64,000 bases of DNA. It comes from Enterobacter sp. ENT03 (lineage in GTDB: Bacteria > Pseudomonadota > Gammaproteobacteria > Enterobacterales > Enterobacteriaceae). The stretch is taken from the NCBI RefSeq assembly GCF_019218745.1, contig NZ_JAHUXA010000001.1, positions 682,001 through 746,000 of the forward strand, read 5' to 3'. The notes under the pieces were generated by a model that saw nothing but the letters and a program-made list of their open reading frames with translations, had not been told where the DNA came from and made no database searches. Numbering within the stretch: the first letter of the stretch is position 1; the number at the start of each line of letters is the position of its first letter. This document shows, piece after piece, positions 38,926-48,149 of this stretch. Made by a program: the position numbers and the translations under genes.

Positions 38926-39915
38926 TTACCCGCCGATGTACGACAGATTTTGCGTAATACCGGTATTGCCCTGATGCAGGAAATGGGTCTGTTTTTTATG
39001 CGTCAGCGCTTCTGATATACGCGCTTCCAGCGCCGCCTGCTGGCTGTCATCTGCGAGCAGATCCCGCAGGCTGACGCCACCATCCCCAAACAGGCACAGG
39101 TGAAGCTTGCCGACGGACGAGACGCGCAGGCGGTTGCAGGTGGCACAGAAATCTTTCTCATACGGCATGATGAGGCCGATTTCGCCTTCATAATCCGGGT
39201 GACAGAATACTTGCGCCGGGCCGTCGCTGCGCTGGCGGAGCTTCTGGATCCAGCCGCGACGCAGCAGTTCATCGCGCAGCACCATGCCGGAAAGGTGGTG
39301 TTTGCGGAACAGCTCGCTGCCCTCGCCAGTTTCCATCAGTTCGATAAAGCGCAGTTGAATGGGACGCGGCTGGATCCACGCCAGAAACGTATCCAGCTGG
39401 TGATGATTCACATCGCGCATCAGGACGGTGTTGACTTTGACTTTCTCGAAGCCTGCGGCGAAAGCGGCGTCGATGCCCTCCATCACCTGGCGGAATTTAT
39501 CCTGGCCGGTAATGGCGTGAAACTGGCGGGCATCAAGGCTGTCGACGCTGACGTTGATCGCCGTCAGCCCGGCATCGCGCCAGTTCTGCACGTCACGCGC
39601 CATGCGATAGCCGTTAGTGGTGACGGCAATCTGACGGATAGCGGCGTTTTCATGTACCGCTGCGATGATGTCGGTGAAATCCCGGCGCAGGGAGGGTTCG
39701 CCGCCGGTCAGACGCACTTTTTCCGTGCCCAGCGCGGCAAAGGTCCGGGTGACGCGGCGAATTTCATCGACGCTGAGAAAGCTTTTGTTGGTGACGCCGC
39801 CCGGCTTGTAGCCATCGGGCAGGCAATAGGTGCAACGAAAATTGCACACGTCGGTAATCGACAAACGCAGGTAAAAAAACTTACGCGCGAATGCATCGGT
39901 AAGTTGTGAGGCCAT
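38926..39915 (-). CDS. moaA: MoaA, GTP 3',8-cyclase (radical SAM)
   Basis: 329 residues, as in E. coli. First step of molybdopterin synthesis: rearranges GTP to 3',8-cH2GTP. Radical-SAM cluster C24, C28, C31 (CNFRCTYC); C-terminal GTP-binding [4Fe-4S] cysteines in FCATCNRLR and LCLFG; the C-terminal GG (SYIGG) required for activity is present. The ATG at 39915 lies immediately after the conserved riboswitch; a longer frame would run into the riboswitch. Confidence 0.96.
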   Translation of the reverse strand: MASQLTDAFARKFFYLRLSITDVCNFRCTYCLPDGYKPGGVTNKSFLSVDEIRRVTRTFAALGTEKVRLTGGEPSLRRDFTDIIAAVHENAAIRQIAVTTNGYRMARDVQNWRDAGLTAINVSVDSLDARQFHAITGQDKFRQVMEGIDAAFAAGFEKVKVNTVLMRDVNHHQLDTFLAWIQPRPIQLRFIELMETGEGSELFRKHHLSGMVLRDELLRRGWIQKLRQRSDGPAQVFCHPDYEGEIGLIMPYEKDFCATCNRLRVSSVGKLHLCLFGDGGVSLRDLLADDSQQAALEARISEALTHKKQTHFLHQGNTGITQNLSYIGG

Positions 39916-40025
39916 GTACACCTTTCCAGATTCGGGAGGTGCAGTCATTTCTTCCTGCACCCTGGTGGCTATTTGCCACGGCCAAAGCACCATATCAGTA
40001 AGACGTAGGCACAGAGGCTAGAGTG
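39916..40025 (-). ncRNA. Molybdenum-cofactor (Moco) riboswitch in the moaA leader
   Basis: The moaA leader on this strand reads, in order, CTCTAGCCTCTG, GGTGCTTTGGCCGTGGCAA, GCCACCAGGGTGCAGGAAG and TGCACCTCCCGAATCTGG. This reproduces the conserved blocks and hairpin order of the E. coli moaA Moco element, including the apical hairpin TGCAGGAAGAAATGACTGCA (ends pair). It overlaps the ribosome site region (GGAAAGGTGTAC before ATG), so Moco would reduce translation of the operon. Confidence 0.88.
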
Positions 40026-40088
40026 TGTGTGATTAGCAAGCTCAGGCGATAATATCGCGATACGTCCTGTTCCGCCATCCTTGCATAG

Positions 40089-40112
40089 CGCTATATAATT
40101 AACTACATAGCG
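40089..40112. promoter_or_regulatory. ModE box upstream of moaA
   Basis: CGCTATATA...TACATAGCG, 24 bases with 9-base arms that pair at eight positions, spaced by ATTAAC. This is the ModE recognition format (CGNTATAT arms), at the position of the E. coli moaA activator site. modE itself starts at 63370. Confidence 0.8.
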
Positions 40113-40253
40113 ACATAATCGTGCATTTTCACTACAGACTACGCGATAATCCCAGGCTTGCATTGATATGTGTCATTTTCCCCCCGACGTGGCATCGTCA
40201 TAAAGGGGTACACCGGGTAACGTAACGTTATTTTTTCGACTTAAGGACTGACT

Positions 40254-41162
40254 ATGCGCAATCGAACTCTTGCGGATCTCGACAGGGTTGTCGCCCTTGG
40301 CGGCGGGCACGGACTGGGACGGGTGATGTCTTCCCTCTCCTCGCTCGGCTCCCGTTTAACCGGCATCGTGACCACCACCGATAATGGCGGCTCGACCGGA
40401 CGCATTCGTCGCTCCGAAGGCGGTATCGCCTGGGGAGATATGCGTAACTGTCTCAACCAGTTGATCACCGAGCAGAGCGTCGCCTCAGCGATGTTCGAAT
40501 ACCGCTTTAACGGTAACGGTGAGCTGGCGGGGCATAACCTCGGCAACCTGATGCTCAAAGCGCTGGATCACCTCAGCGTGCGGCCGCTGGAAGCGATCAA
40601 TCTGATCCGCAACCTGCTAAAAGTGGACGCCTTCCTGATCCCCATGTCAGAGCAGCCGCTGGATCTGATGGCGCTCGACAGCGAGGGGCACGCGGTATAC
40701 GGCGAAGTGAATATCGACCAGCTGACCCAGCCGGTGCAGGAATTAATGCTGTTTCCCAGTGCTCAGGCCACCCGCGAGGCGGTACAGGCCATTGCCGAAG
40801 CGGATCTGATTTTGATTGGGCCGGGGAGTTTTTACACCAGCCTGCTGCCGCTGCTGCTGCTCGACAATCTGGCGCAGGCGCTGCGCCGCACGCCTGCGCC
40901 CGTGGTGTATATCGGTAATCTCGGCAAAGAACTGAGCGTCGCCGCCGCCAGCCTCAGTCTGAACGACAAGCTGGCGCTGATGGAGCAGTACGTCGGCAAG
41001 CGCATTATTGACGCGGTGGTGGTTGGCCCGACGGTGGAGGTCTCATCGGTGACGGATCGTATTGTTATCCAGGACGTGCTGGAAGCAAGTGATGTGCCCT
41101 ATCGCCACGACCGCCGCCTGCTGCGCGCGGCGCTGGAGCGCGCGGTGCAGAGCCTCGGCTGA
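40254..41162 (+). CDS. yvcK: YvcK/YbhK, CofD-like gluconeogenesis factor
   Basis: 302 residues (E. coli YbhK 302). The CofD/YvcK fold is shown by [16 protein letters not shown] at 14-29, [25 protein letters not shown] and [15 protein letters not shown]. Homologues bind UDP-sugars and are needed for growth on gluconeogenic carbon and normal cell shape in Bacillus; the role in enterobacteria is less clear. Divergent from moaA. A 12-bp-stem terminator follows. Confidence 0.92.
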   Translation: MRNRTLADLDRVVALGGGHGLGRVMSSLSSLGSRLTGIVTTTDNGGSTGRIRRSEGGIAWGDMRNCLNQLITEQSVASAMFEYRFNGNGELAGHNLGNLMLKALDHLSVRPLEAINLIRNLLKVDAFLIPMSEQPLDLMALDSEGHAVYGEVNIDQLTQPVQELMLFPSAQATREAVQAIAEADLILIGPGSFYTSLLPLLLLDNLAQALRRTPAPVVYIGNLGKELSVAAASLSLNDKLALMEQYVGKRIIDAVVVGPTVEVSSVTDRIVIQDVLEASDVPYRHDRRLLRAALERAVQSLG

Positions 41163-41165
41163 ACT

Positions 41166-41200
41166 TTTCCCCCTCGTTTGTTACGAGGGGGAAACATTTT
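41166..41200 (+). terminator. Intrinsic terminator of yvcK
   Basis: Perfect 12-bp arms TTTCCCCCTCGT/ACGAGGGGGAAA with a five-base loop, followed by CATTTT. Confidence 0.88.
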
Positions 41201-41220
41201 ATTCATCTCTTTCTTAACTT

Positions 41221-41237
41221 CTTAAGGTTGGCTTAAC
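41221..41237 (+). promoter_or_regulatory. PmrA (BasR) box upstream of eptA
   Basis: CTTAAG-GTTGG-CTTAAC, a direct repeat of CTTAA half-sites 11 bases apart, the PmrA consensus format. A third CTTAA half-site lies at 41213. It is 46 bases before the eptA ATG, so the operon is probably self-activated by BasR. Confidence 0.78.
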
Positions 41238-41282
41238 CCTTCTCCGTGAATATGCCGGGTATATTCTCCCAGGACGTTCACT

Positions 41283-42917
41283 ATGAGCCGTATTCCGCTT
41301 CGCAGACCCGAAATGAGTCGCCTGACTTTTCTGCTGCTGTTTTCCGTTTATATTGCCGTTTTCCTGAACCTGATTTTTTACCGTCAGGTGTGGGTGCTCC
41401 TGCCCGTAAATTCGGCTTACACTCTGGCGGTCTTTTTATCGATGCCGCTGGTGGCATTCAGCGTCATTAATATTCTCGCGACGCTGGCCTCCTTTTTATG
41501 GCTGGAGCGCGTGGTGGTGGTCATCTTTATTTTACTCAGCGCCGCCACGCAATATTTTATCTGGACTTACGGCATTATTATTGACCGTTCAATGATTGCC
41601 AATATGCTCGATACGACGCCCGCGGAGAGCTTTGCGCTGATGACGCCGCAACTGTTGCTGACTATTGGCCTGAGCGGTATCGCCATGGCGATTTTCGCGT
41701 TTGTGGTTAAATTCAAAAAAAGCCCTGCGCGGGTTAATAGCCTGGTAGTACGGTGCCTGAATATCGGCGCTTCCATCGTCCTTTTAGTGCTGATCGCCGC
41801 TTTCTTTTATAAAGACTACGCATCCGTGTTTCGTAACAATAAAGAGCTGATAAAATCCCTCGGCCCTTCAAACAGTATCAGCGCGCTCTGGTCATATAAT
41901 ATCCACCACCGCATGGATAACCTGCCGCTGGTTAAACTGGGCGAGGATGCAAAACGCGATCCGGCGATGCATACGCCGCCAAATAAACACCTGACTATTT
42001 TGATTGTCGGCGAAACCTCACGCGGGGATAACTTTGGCCTGTCAGGCTATGACCGTGACACTAATCCCCTGCTGTCAAAAGACGACGTGGTGTATTTCCC
42101 TAAAACCACCTCCTGCGGAACGGCCACCGCCATTTCGGTGCCCTGCATGTTCTCCGGGATGCCGCGCAAAAATTATGACGAACAGCTCGCCCATCATCGC
42201 GAAGGCTTGCTGGATATTGTGCAGCGCGCAGGTATTTCGGTGCTGTGGAATGAAAATGACGGCGGCTGTAAAGGTGCCTGCGATCGTGTGCCGCATCAGG
42301 ATATGACAAAACTGGATCTGGCAGATTACTGCATCAAAGGTGAATGCCAGGATGACATCCTGTTCCATGACCTGCAAAAATATATCAACAGCGTCCCTGA
42401 GGATGGGCTGATCGTATTACATACCATCGGCAGCCACGGCCCGACCTACTATAACCGTTATCCGCCGCAGTTCCGGAAATTCACTCCAACCTGCGACACC
42501 AATGAAATTCAGACCTGTTCCCGCGAGCAACTGGTGAATACCTATGACAATACGGTGCTGTACGTGGATTATATTGTCGATAAGGCGATTAAATTATTAC
42601 AGGCGCAGCCGGATAACGTTATCACCAGCCTGGTGTATCTCTCCGATCATGGCGAATCCTTAGGTGAAAATGGCGTTTATCTGCACGGTCTGCCGTATTC
42701 CATCGCACCGGATGCGCAGAAGCATATTCCGATGCTGATCTGGCTTTCCCGGCAATATCAGACACGCCATGCGGTGGATTATCGTTGCCTGAAAAAACGT
42801 GCCGCTACGGAAGATTTTTCCCAGGATAATCTGTTCTCAACGATGTTAGGGTTAGTGGGTGTACAAACCAGCGAGTATCATGCGGCAGATGATATTCTCG
42901 CGCCGTGCAGAGGGTAA
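41283..42917 (+). CDS. eptA: EptA (PmrC), lipid A phosphoethanolamine transferase
   Basis: 544 residues (E. coli EptA 547). Five TM segments in 1-180, then a periplasmic sulfatase-fold domain. Metal-site GETSRGDN at 243-250, nucleophile T280 in [11 protein letters not shown], and [11 protein letters not shown] with further metal ligands. Cysteine pairs (CGT...VPCMF, CKGAC, CIKGEC) match the disulfides of this family. It adds phosphoethanolamine to lipid A phosphates and so lowers binding of polymyxins. First gene of eptA-basR-basS; six bases separate it from basR. Confidence 0.94.
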   Translation: MSRIPLRRPEMSRLTFLLLFSVYIAVFLNLIFYRQVWVLLPVNSAYTLAVFLSMPLVAFSVINILATLASFLWLERVVVVIFILLSAATQYFIWTYGIIIDRSMIANMLDTTPAESFALMTPQLLLTIGLSGIAMAIFAFVVKFKKSPARVNSLVVRCLNIGASIVLLVLIAAFFYKDYASVFRNNKELIKSLGPSNSISALWSYNIHHRMDNLPLVKLGEDAKRDPAMHTPPNKHLTILIVGETSRGDNFGLSGYDRDTNPLLSKDDVVYFPKTTSCGTATAISVPCMFSGMPRKNYDEQLAHHREGLLDIVQRAGISVLWNENDGGCKGACDRVPHQDMTKLDLADYCIKGECQDDILFHDLQKYINSVPEDGLIVLHTIGSHGPTYYNRYPPQFRKFTPTCDTNEIQTCSREQLVNTYDNTVLYVDYIVDKAIKLLQAQPDNVITSLVYLSDHGESLGENGVYLHGLPYSIAPDAQKHIPMLIWLSRQYQTRHAVDYRCLKKRAATEDFSQDNLFSTMLGLVGVQTSEYHAADDILAPCRG

Positions 42918-42922
42918 TACTG

Positions 42923-43594
42923 ATGAAAATCTTAGTGGTCGAAGATGATACGCTGCTGTTACAAGGGCTGCTGCTGGCGATGCAGGCGGAAGGCTATGCC
43001 TGCGATGGCGTGGCGACCGCGCGTGAAGCCGCGCAGTGCCTGGCAGTCAGCCATTACAGCCTGATCGTGCTGGATTTGGGATTACCCGATGAAGACGGTG
43101 TGCATTTTTTACAGCGACTGCGCCGCGAGAAGTGCGCGCTGCCGGTGCTGATCCTGACCGCGCGCGATACCGTTGAGGATCGCGTGTCGGGGCTGGACGC
43201 CGGCGCTGACGACTATCTGATAAAACCCTTCGCGCTGGAGGAGCTGAACGCCCGTATTCGCGCGCTGCTGCGCCGTAAACATAATGAGGGTGACAGTGAA
43301 CTGACGGTGGGCGATCTGCAACTTAATGTGAATAATCGTCAGGCAAAACTGGCGGGCCAGCTGCTGGACCTGACCCCCAAAGAGTATGCCCTGCTCTCGC
43401 GGCTGATGCTCAAAGCAGGCAACCCGGTGCACCGGGAAATCCTCTACAACGATATTTACAGCTGGGATAACGAACCGGCGACCAATACGCTGGAAGTGCA
43501 TATTCATAATCTGCGCGACAAAGTGGGTAAAGATCGCATCCGCACGGTGCGGGGCTTCGGTTATTTGCTGGTGAAAACGCAGGGAGAGCAGTAA
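42923..43594 (+). CDS. basR: BasR (PmrA), response regulator
   Basis: 223 residues (E. coli 222), OmpR/PhoB family. Phospho-acceptor D51 ([13 protein letters not shown]), acidic pocket E7/D8/D9, T in LILTARD and K in YLIKPF. The DNA-binding winged helix at about 125-220 includes [22 protein letters not shown] and [14 protein letters not shown], close to BasR. It should bind the PmrA boxes at 41221 and 44811. ATG 42923 matches the E. coli start. Confidence 0.95.
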   Translation: MKILVVEDDTLLLQGLLLAMQAEGYACDGVATAREAAQCLAVSHYSLIVLDLGLPDEDGVHFLQRLRREKCALPVLILTARDTVEDRVSGLDAGADDYLIKPFALEELNARIRALLRRKHNEGDSELTVGDLQLNVNNRQAKLAGQLLDLTPKEYALLSRLMLKAGNPVHREILYNDIYSWDNEPATNTLEVHIHNLRDKVGKDRIRTVRGFGYLLVKTQGEQ

Positions 43595-43597
43595 AGC

Positions 43598-44689
43598 ATG
43601 AATTTTCGTCACTGGACGCTACGGCGTCGTTTGCTACTGACCATCGGCACTATTCTGGTGGTCTGCCAGCTGGTGAGCGTGTTCTGGCTGTGGCATGAAA
43701 GCAAAGAGCAGATCCAGCTGATTGTGGAAAGCGAGATCCATAAAGCCAACAATCACAGCAACATTAAACATGAAGTGCACGAAGCGGTCGCCAGCCTGCT
43801 GATCCCAAGCCTCATCATTATCGGCCTTGCCCTGCTGCTGTGCATGCAGGCCATCAAACGCATTACCCGACCGCTAAAGGATTTGCAGCATGAACTGGAG
43901 ATCCGCACGCCGGATAACCTGCAACCCATCGCGCTGGAAAACCCGGTGCCGGAAGTGGAGGCGGTGACCACAGCGATCAACCAGCTGGTGGCCCGCCTGA
44001 CCGTCACCCTCGATCGGGAACGACTGTTCACCGCGGATGTGGCCCACGAGCTGCGCACGCCGCTGGCCGGGCTACGGCTGCACCTTGAACTGTTGTCAAA
44101 AAGCCATGCCATTGACGTCAGCCATTTGATCCTGCGTCTTGAACAGATGACGGAAAGTGTCTCGCAGTTGCTGCAACTGGCGCGCGTGGCGCAGTCCTTT
44201 TCGGCGGGAAGTTATCAGCAGGTGATGCTGATCCGCGATGTGATCCTGCCGTTACAGGACGAATTACTCACCATGCTCAGTACACGCCAGCAGAGACTGG
44301 TATGGCCTGAACAGGTCAATGATATTGCGGTCAGCGGTGATGCCCCGCAGCTGCGCGTGCTGTTGAGAAATCTGGTGGAAAACGCTCATCGTTACAGTCC
44401 TGAGCGGGCCACTATCACCATTACGGTCAGCAATGAAAACGCGCCAGTGCTGGCGGTGGAAGATGAAGGTCCTGGCATTGACGAAGCGTCCAGCCATGAG
44501 CTCAGCAAAGCCTTTGTGCGTATGGACAGCCGTTACGGCGGCATGGGACTCGGGCTGAGCATCGTCAGCCGCATCGCACAATTACACGACGGGGAGCTGT
44601 TTTTACATAATCGTAACCCCGGACCGGGGCTACGCGCATGGGTACGATTTCCGGACAGCAGCGCCGAGGGCGCAACCGTCAAACGGTAA
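43598..44689 (+). CDS. basS: BasS (PmrB), sensor histidine kinase
   Basis: 363 residues, same as E. coli BasS. TM1 about 12-33, a short periplasmic loop (34-65), TM2 about 66-86, HAMP, then HisKA with phospho-acceptor H150 (FTADVAHELRTPL) and an ATPase domain with N, G1 (DEGPGID) and G2 (GGMGLGLSIV) boxes. The loop keeps two ExxE motifs at 34-37 and 59-62, the Fe3+-sensing signature of PmrB. Three bases separate it from basR. Its last 11 bases overlap the end of the PmrR-like gene on the other strand. Confidence 0.94.
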   Translation: MNFRHWTLRRRLLLTIGTILVVCQLVSVFWLWHESKEQIQLIVESEIHKANNHSNIKHEVHEAVASLLIPSLIIIGLALLLCMQAIKRITRPLKDLQHELEIRTPDNLQPIALENPVPEVEAVTTAINQLVARLTVTLDRERLFTADVAHELRTPLAGLRLHLELLSKSHAIDVSHLILRLEQMTESVSQLLQLARVAQSFSAGSYQQVMLIRDVILPLQDELLTMLSTRQQRLVWPEQVNDIAVSGDAPQLRVLLRNLVENAHRYSPERATITITVSNENAPVLAVEDEGPGIDEASSHELSKAFVRMDSRYGGMGLGLSIVSRIAQLHDGELFLHNRNPGPGLRAWVRFPDSSAEGATVKR

Positions 44690-44768
44690 ACCAGGTATGC
44701 AGGAAGCTGGCGATCATCATCACCGTGATCGCCAGCGCGAGTCGTTGTACGGGGGTTATTTTTTGCAT
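44679..44768 (-). CDS. pmrR: PmrR-like small inner-membrane peptide (29 residues)
   Basis: Not detected by size-filtered gene finding. Reads MQKITPVQRLALAITV, then a hydrophobic stretch VMMIASFLHTWFTV and a stop, i.e. a cationic N-terminus plus one TM helix. Length and the SFL-x-x-WF ending resemble Salmonella/E. coli PmrR, a PmrA-activated peptide of about 30 residues that inhibits LpxT. The site GAGGA lies seven bases before the ATG, and a perfect PmrA box lies about 43 bases upstream. It is adjacent to and antisense of the basS 3' end. Function inferred from resemblance and context. Confidence 0.75.
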   Translation of the reverse strand: MQKITPVQRLALAITVMMIASFLHTWFTV

Positions 44769-44800
44769 GACACTGTCCTCATTAACATCCGTACAGTGTC
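44769..44800 (-). promoter_or_regulatory. Inverted repeat in the pmrR-like leader
   Basis: Perfect 8-bp arms GACACTGT/ACAGTGTC with a 16-base spacer, ending directly before the ATG; the ribosome site GAGG is in the spacer. Either an RNA hairpin affecting translation or a DNA operator, depending on where transcription starts. Confidence 0.5.
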
Positions 44801-44810
44801 GCCTTACCAG

Positions 44811-44827
44811 ATTAAGACTGCATTAAG
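44811..44827 (-). promoter_or_regulatory. PmrA (BasR) box upstream of the pmrR-like gene
   Basis: On the minus strand CTTAAT-GCAGT-CTTAAT, an exact match to the PmrA direct-repeat consensus with five-base spacing, oriented toward the peptide gene. Confidence 0.85.
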
Positions 44828-44844
44828 CCGCATAAAAAAGCGCG

Positions 44845-46301
44845 CTACGATGTGACACCCTTCTCATTTCCCGTTTCGTAACGTGTTCCGAATCCGGACC
44901 AACGCGCCAGCACGGCATACAGCACCGCCATCACAAAGCAGCTCAGGTTAAACAGCACCCAGGGCGCATACTCGAGCGTCGCCACGCCGAGGGTTTTCGC
45001 CATAAACATCCCGGAGATGGTCCACGGAAACAGTCCCTCCAGCAGCGTGGCGCCGGACTCCATGGCGCGCGACATGTTCACCATATGCAGTTTTTTGGTT
45101 TTAAAGCAGGGATCGTACATATTTTTGACGAGGAAAAAGCTGATCACCGCATTGCCGGTACAGGCCACCAGCAGCGAGCTGGTGAGCATGGTTGCCAGCA
45201 CGGTGCTGGTCACCGAGGTCAGTTTTTTCACCAGCCGCTGCAAAATAACGTTAAGCCCGCCGGACACCTCCAGCGCCGAAGCAAACAAAAAGGCGTACAG
45301 CATCACCACAATCGGGCTGACCATCGAATACATCCCGCCCCGGTTAAGCAGCGTATTGATGTTTTTGCTGGTCGCCTCGTTCATCGCCACCGTGGTGAAG
45401 TCCGGGATCATGCTGGTGTTAAAGCCGTTAATCGCCGCTTTCACCAGATCCGCCAGCGCAAAAGGCTGCGTAACAGCGGCAATGCCCAGCGCCATGAAAG
45501 ACGAGGCGACCAGTACAATAACGGTATCCCATTTACGCATCGCGCCGACAAACACCAGCAGCGCCGGCACCATCAGCAGCGGATTCAGCCAGAACAACAG
45601 GTCGAGGGCATTTTTCATCACCGAAATGGTGTCCAGGTGCAGCGCCTGTGCCGCCTGCAAATCCCAACCGGCGATCCAGAAGCCGATGCAGGCGAACAAA
45701 AACGCCGGGACCGAGGTGTACATCATGTGGCGAATGCTCTGGTACAGCTCTGCCCCTGCCGCCAGCGCCGCCATGTTGGTGGTGTCGGACAGCGGAGAGA
45801 GCTTGTCGCCAAAGTAAGCCCCGGAGATCACCGCCCCGGCAGTTATCGGCAGCGAAACGTTCATGGCGGCCGCCACAGCCACCAGCGCCACGCCACGCCA
45901 ATGGTGCCCGCCGATCCCCACGACGTACCGGTAAAGGTCGAAATGCACACCGTAACCAGAAATGCCGTCAGATAAAGATAGGCCGGATTAATAATTTCCA
46001 GCCCGTAATAGACCATCAGCGGGATAGTCCCGCTGACCATCCAGCAGCCGATGAGCATACCAATGGTGAGCAGGATCAGCATTGCCGGCACGGCATCTTT
46101 AATTTTGCCGATAAACGTCTGCATCATGTTTTGCCAGCCCGCCCCATAATAACGGGCAAAAAAGCCGGTAATAATCGTGATGACAATAAGAATAAATTCG
46201 ACCGGATAATTTAAAACACCGATCCCCATAAAAAACACCATAAAGACCACCGCGAATAACAGCATCGCAGCGGTAAAGCCCGGTTCCCTGTTAGCGTCCA
46301 T
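44845..46301 (-). pseudogene. NhaC-family Na+/H+ antiporter-like carrier, frameshifted
   Basis: Two reading frames together give one NhaC-type protein of about 480 residues with about eleven TM segments. The first (from ATG 46301, ribosome site AGGAAAGAG) ends in TSWGSAGTIG then a false tail and stop at 45861. The second continues VALVAVAAAMNVSLPITAGA and YFGDKLSPLSDTTN, the NhaC signature. The frames meet at three tandem copies of TGGCG (plus-strand 45886-45900); two copies would restore a single frame. Either a real inactivation, a slippage hotspot or an assembly error. Some NhaC relatives (MetT) move methionine, which would suit the adjacent PLP enzyme. Confidence 0.82.
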
Positions 46302-46317
46302 ACTCTTTCCTGTATAT

Positions 46318-47529
46318 TTAGCCGTGTCTGACGGCATTAAAAGCGCGATTTAAATCTGCGATCAATAATTGCGGATTTTCCTGGCCGACAGAGAGGCGAA
46401 TTAATCCTGCCGCCATGCCGTCGCGGGCAATATCCGCTTCGTTATAACCGCGATTAGGGGAAATAATCAGGCTCTCGTAACCGCCCCAGCTGCAGCCAGG
46501 CTTAAAGATTTTGCAGCTATCAATAAAGGTTTTTACTTTCTGAAAACTGCCGTTACGTAATTCAAAACTCAATAAGCCGGAGACGCCGTACATTTGCGCC
46601 GCGATTAATTCCCGGCTGCGGACATCTGCCACCGCCGGGTGACAGAGTTTTTCCACCGCCTCGCACTGTTGCAGCCAGGCCAGCACCACCAGGGTGTTTT
46701 CCTGATGCTGCTTCATGCGCAGGGGCAATGTGCGCAGGCCACGGATCACCAGCCAGGCGCTGTCCGGTGCCAGTACCGCGCCGAGCAGTTGATGAGAGAA
46801 ATCACGGATCGCATCGATATGCTCATGACGGCCCACCACCGCGCCGGCGGTTAAGTCGCTGTGACCGCCGATATACTTGGTGCAGGAGTGCACCGACAGG
46901 TCGAAGCCGAGCGTCAAGGGTTTCTGGAACAGCGGCGTAGCCCAGGTATTGTCGATCACGGTGATAATACCGTGCGTTTTTGCCAGCCGGGCGATGGCAC
47001 GCAGATCCACCACCCGCATGGTCATGGTGCCAGGGGATTCGGTATAGATCATTCGTGTATTGGGGCGAATTTTTGCCGCGATGTCCCCAGGCTCGCCGCT
47101 CAGCACCACGTCAAACGTAATGTTAAATCGCGCCTGCATCTGCCTGACTAACGTCAGCGTCGGGCCGTAAACGTTATTGGTGAAGATGACGTGATCCCCG
47201 CTGCGCAAAAAAGCCAACAGGGTGGCGGCAATCGCCCCCATGCCCGAAGCAAAGGCTTTGCAGGCTTCTCCCCGTTCAAGGGCCGCGAGTTTATTTTCCA
47301 GCAATTCCGTGGTGGGATTCAGCCCACGGGAATAAATATAACGTTCAGCTTCATGCTGCATATCATCGCAATAGCGCTGATAATTCTGCTGCACGAATAA
47401 ACTGGTTTTCACCAGCGGCGGGCTGACCGCGCCATAATTTTTATGATGTTCCTCATTAATACCTGAACAGGTAATAACATCATCCATGGCATAGTCATTC
47501 TCTTTAAACAGACAGCGTATCGATTCCAT
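46318..47529 (-). CDS. Cys/Met metabolism PLP-dependent enzyme (cystathionine/methionine lyase type)
   Basis: 403 residues, fold type I aminotransferase of the trans-sulfuration family. YSRGLNPTTELLENKLAALE at 66-85 binds the neighbouring subunit's PLP phosphate; PLP-stacking Y121 is in NVYGPT; D193 pairs with the pyridine N; K218 in SVHSCTKYIGGHSD forms the Schiff base. The cysteine that marks methionine gamma-lyases after YG is Pro-Thr here, so MGL, cystathionine lyase and synthase roles stay open. ATG 47529 has the site AGGAAAAG. It is upstream of, and 16 bases from, the NhaC-type gene, suggesting uptake plus degradation of a sulfur amino acid. Confidence 0.85.
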   Translation of the reverse strand: MESIRCLFKENDYAMDDVITCSGINEEHHKNYGAVSPPLVKTSLFVQQNYQRYCDDMQHEAERYIYSRGLNPTTELLENKLAALERGEACKAFASGMGAIAATLLAFLRSGDHVIFTNNVYGPTLTLVRQMQARFNITFDVVLSGEPGDIAAKIRPNTRMIYTESPGTMTMRVVDLRAIARLAKTHGIITVIDNTWATPLFQKPLTLGFDLSVHSCTKYIGGHSDLTAGAVVGRHEHIDAIRDFSHQLLGAVLAPDSAWLVIRGLRTLPLRMKQHQENTLVVLAWLQQCEAVEKLCHPAVADVRSRELIAAQMYGVSGLLSFELRNGSFQKVKTFIDSCKIFKPGCSWGGYESLIISPNRGYNEADIARDGMAAGLIRLSVGQENPQLLIADLNRAFNAVRHG

Positions 47530-47732
47530 TGTCTTTTCCTGGTTTTACGTGGGAATAATAAAAACCAGCTTAATAAAAAAGCGCAGAAAAGAATCGGTTT
47601 ATTTTGCCATCAATTTTCATAAGAAGGCATAAATGCAAAGATCGACGTTATTCAGATCACAGCCAATAAAAACAGGGGTTGGGGTTAATTAATGGGATTA
47701 ATAAGAGCGGTAAATAATATCACGTAGCGCTA

Positions 47733-48149
47733 TTATTCTGCCCAGTCTTCCAGGATCAGTCCCGGCACCCGCGCAAATTCACGGGTATTATTAGTGACCA
47801 GAATGACATTAGCGGCGATAGCATGCCCGGCGATGGCGGCATCGTTAGCGCCAACTGGCGTACCCGCCGCTGCCAGCGCAGCCTTGATCCTGGTGGTGGC
47901 ATCAACGGCAGCACGATCCCAGGGCAGGATGGCGTCCAGACGAGCGCAGAACGCCTGCACCAGTTGCCCGTGCCGTGGAGAGGCTTTTTTGCCGATGGCA
48001 CTAAACTGCATTTCTGCGTAGGTAATCGCGGATACCACGATACGATTACGGCGCATCACCGCCTGCTCGAGACGTTTTAATACCGACTCAGGCTGCTCGC
48101 GCATGATAAACGAGCAAATATTGGTATCCAGCATGTAGGTCTTACTCAT
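47733..48149 (-). CDS. vapC: VapC-type PIN-domain toxin ribonuclease
   Basis: 138 residues, type II toxin. PIN-domain acidic residues are visible: D8 (YMLDTNICSF), E46 (ITYAEMQF) and D103 (PVGANDAAIAGHA), with NNTREFARVPGL at the end as in enterobacterial VapC/MvpA, which cleaves initiator tRNA-fMet. Its start overlaps the vapB stop by four bases, the usual antitoxin-first order. All catalytic positions appear intact, so it is probably functional. Confidence 0.93.
   Translation of the reverse strand: MSKTYMLDTNICSFIMREQPESVLKRLEQAVMRRNRIVVSAITYAEMQFSAIGKKASPRHGQLVQAFCARLDAILPWDRAAVDATTRIKAALAAAGTPVGANDAAIAGHAIAANVILVTNNTREFARVPGLILEDWAE

Noticed and set aside
45861-45948. Independent start of the second nhaC fragment (MHFDLYRYVVGIGG...)
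   Set aside because: These residues are out-of-frame reading of the upstream half; the natural sequence resumes only after the repeat, so the fragment is not a separate gene.
47640-47665. CRP-like half-site TGTGATCTGAAT (minus strand) upstream of the PLP enzyme
   Set aside because: Only one half of the dyad is good; not enough to call an operator.
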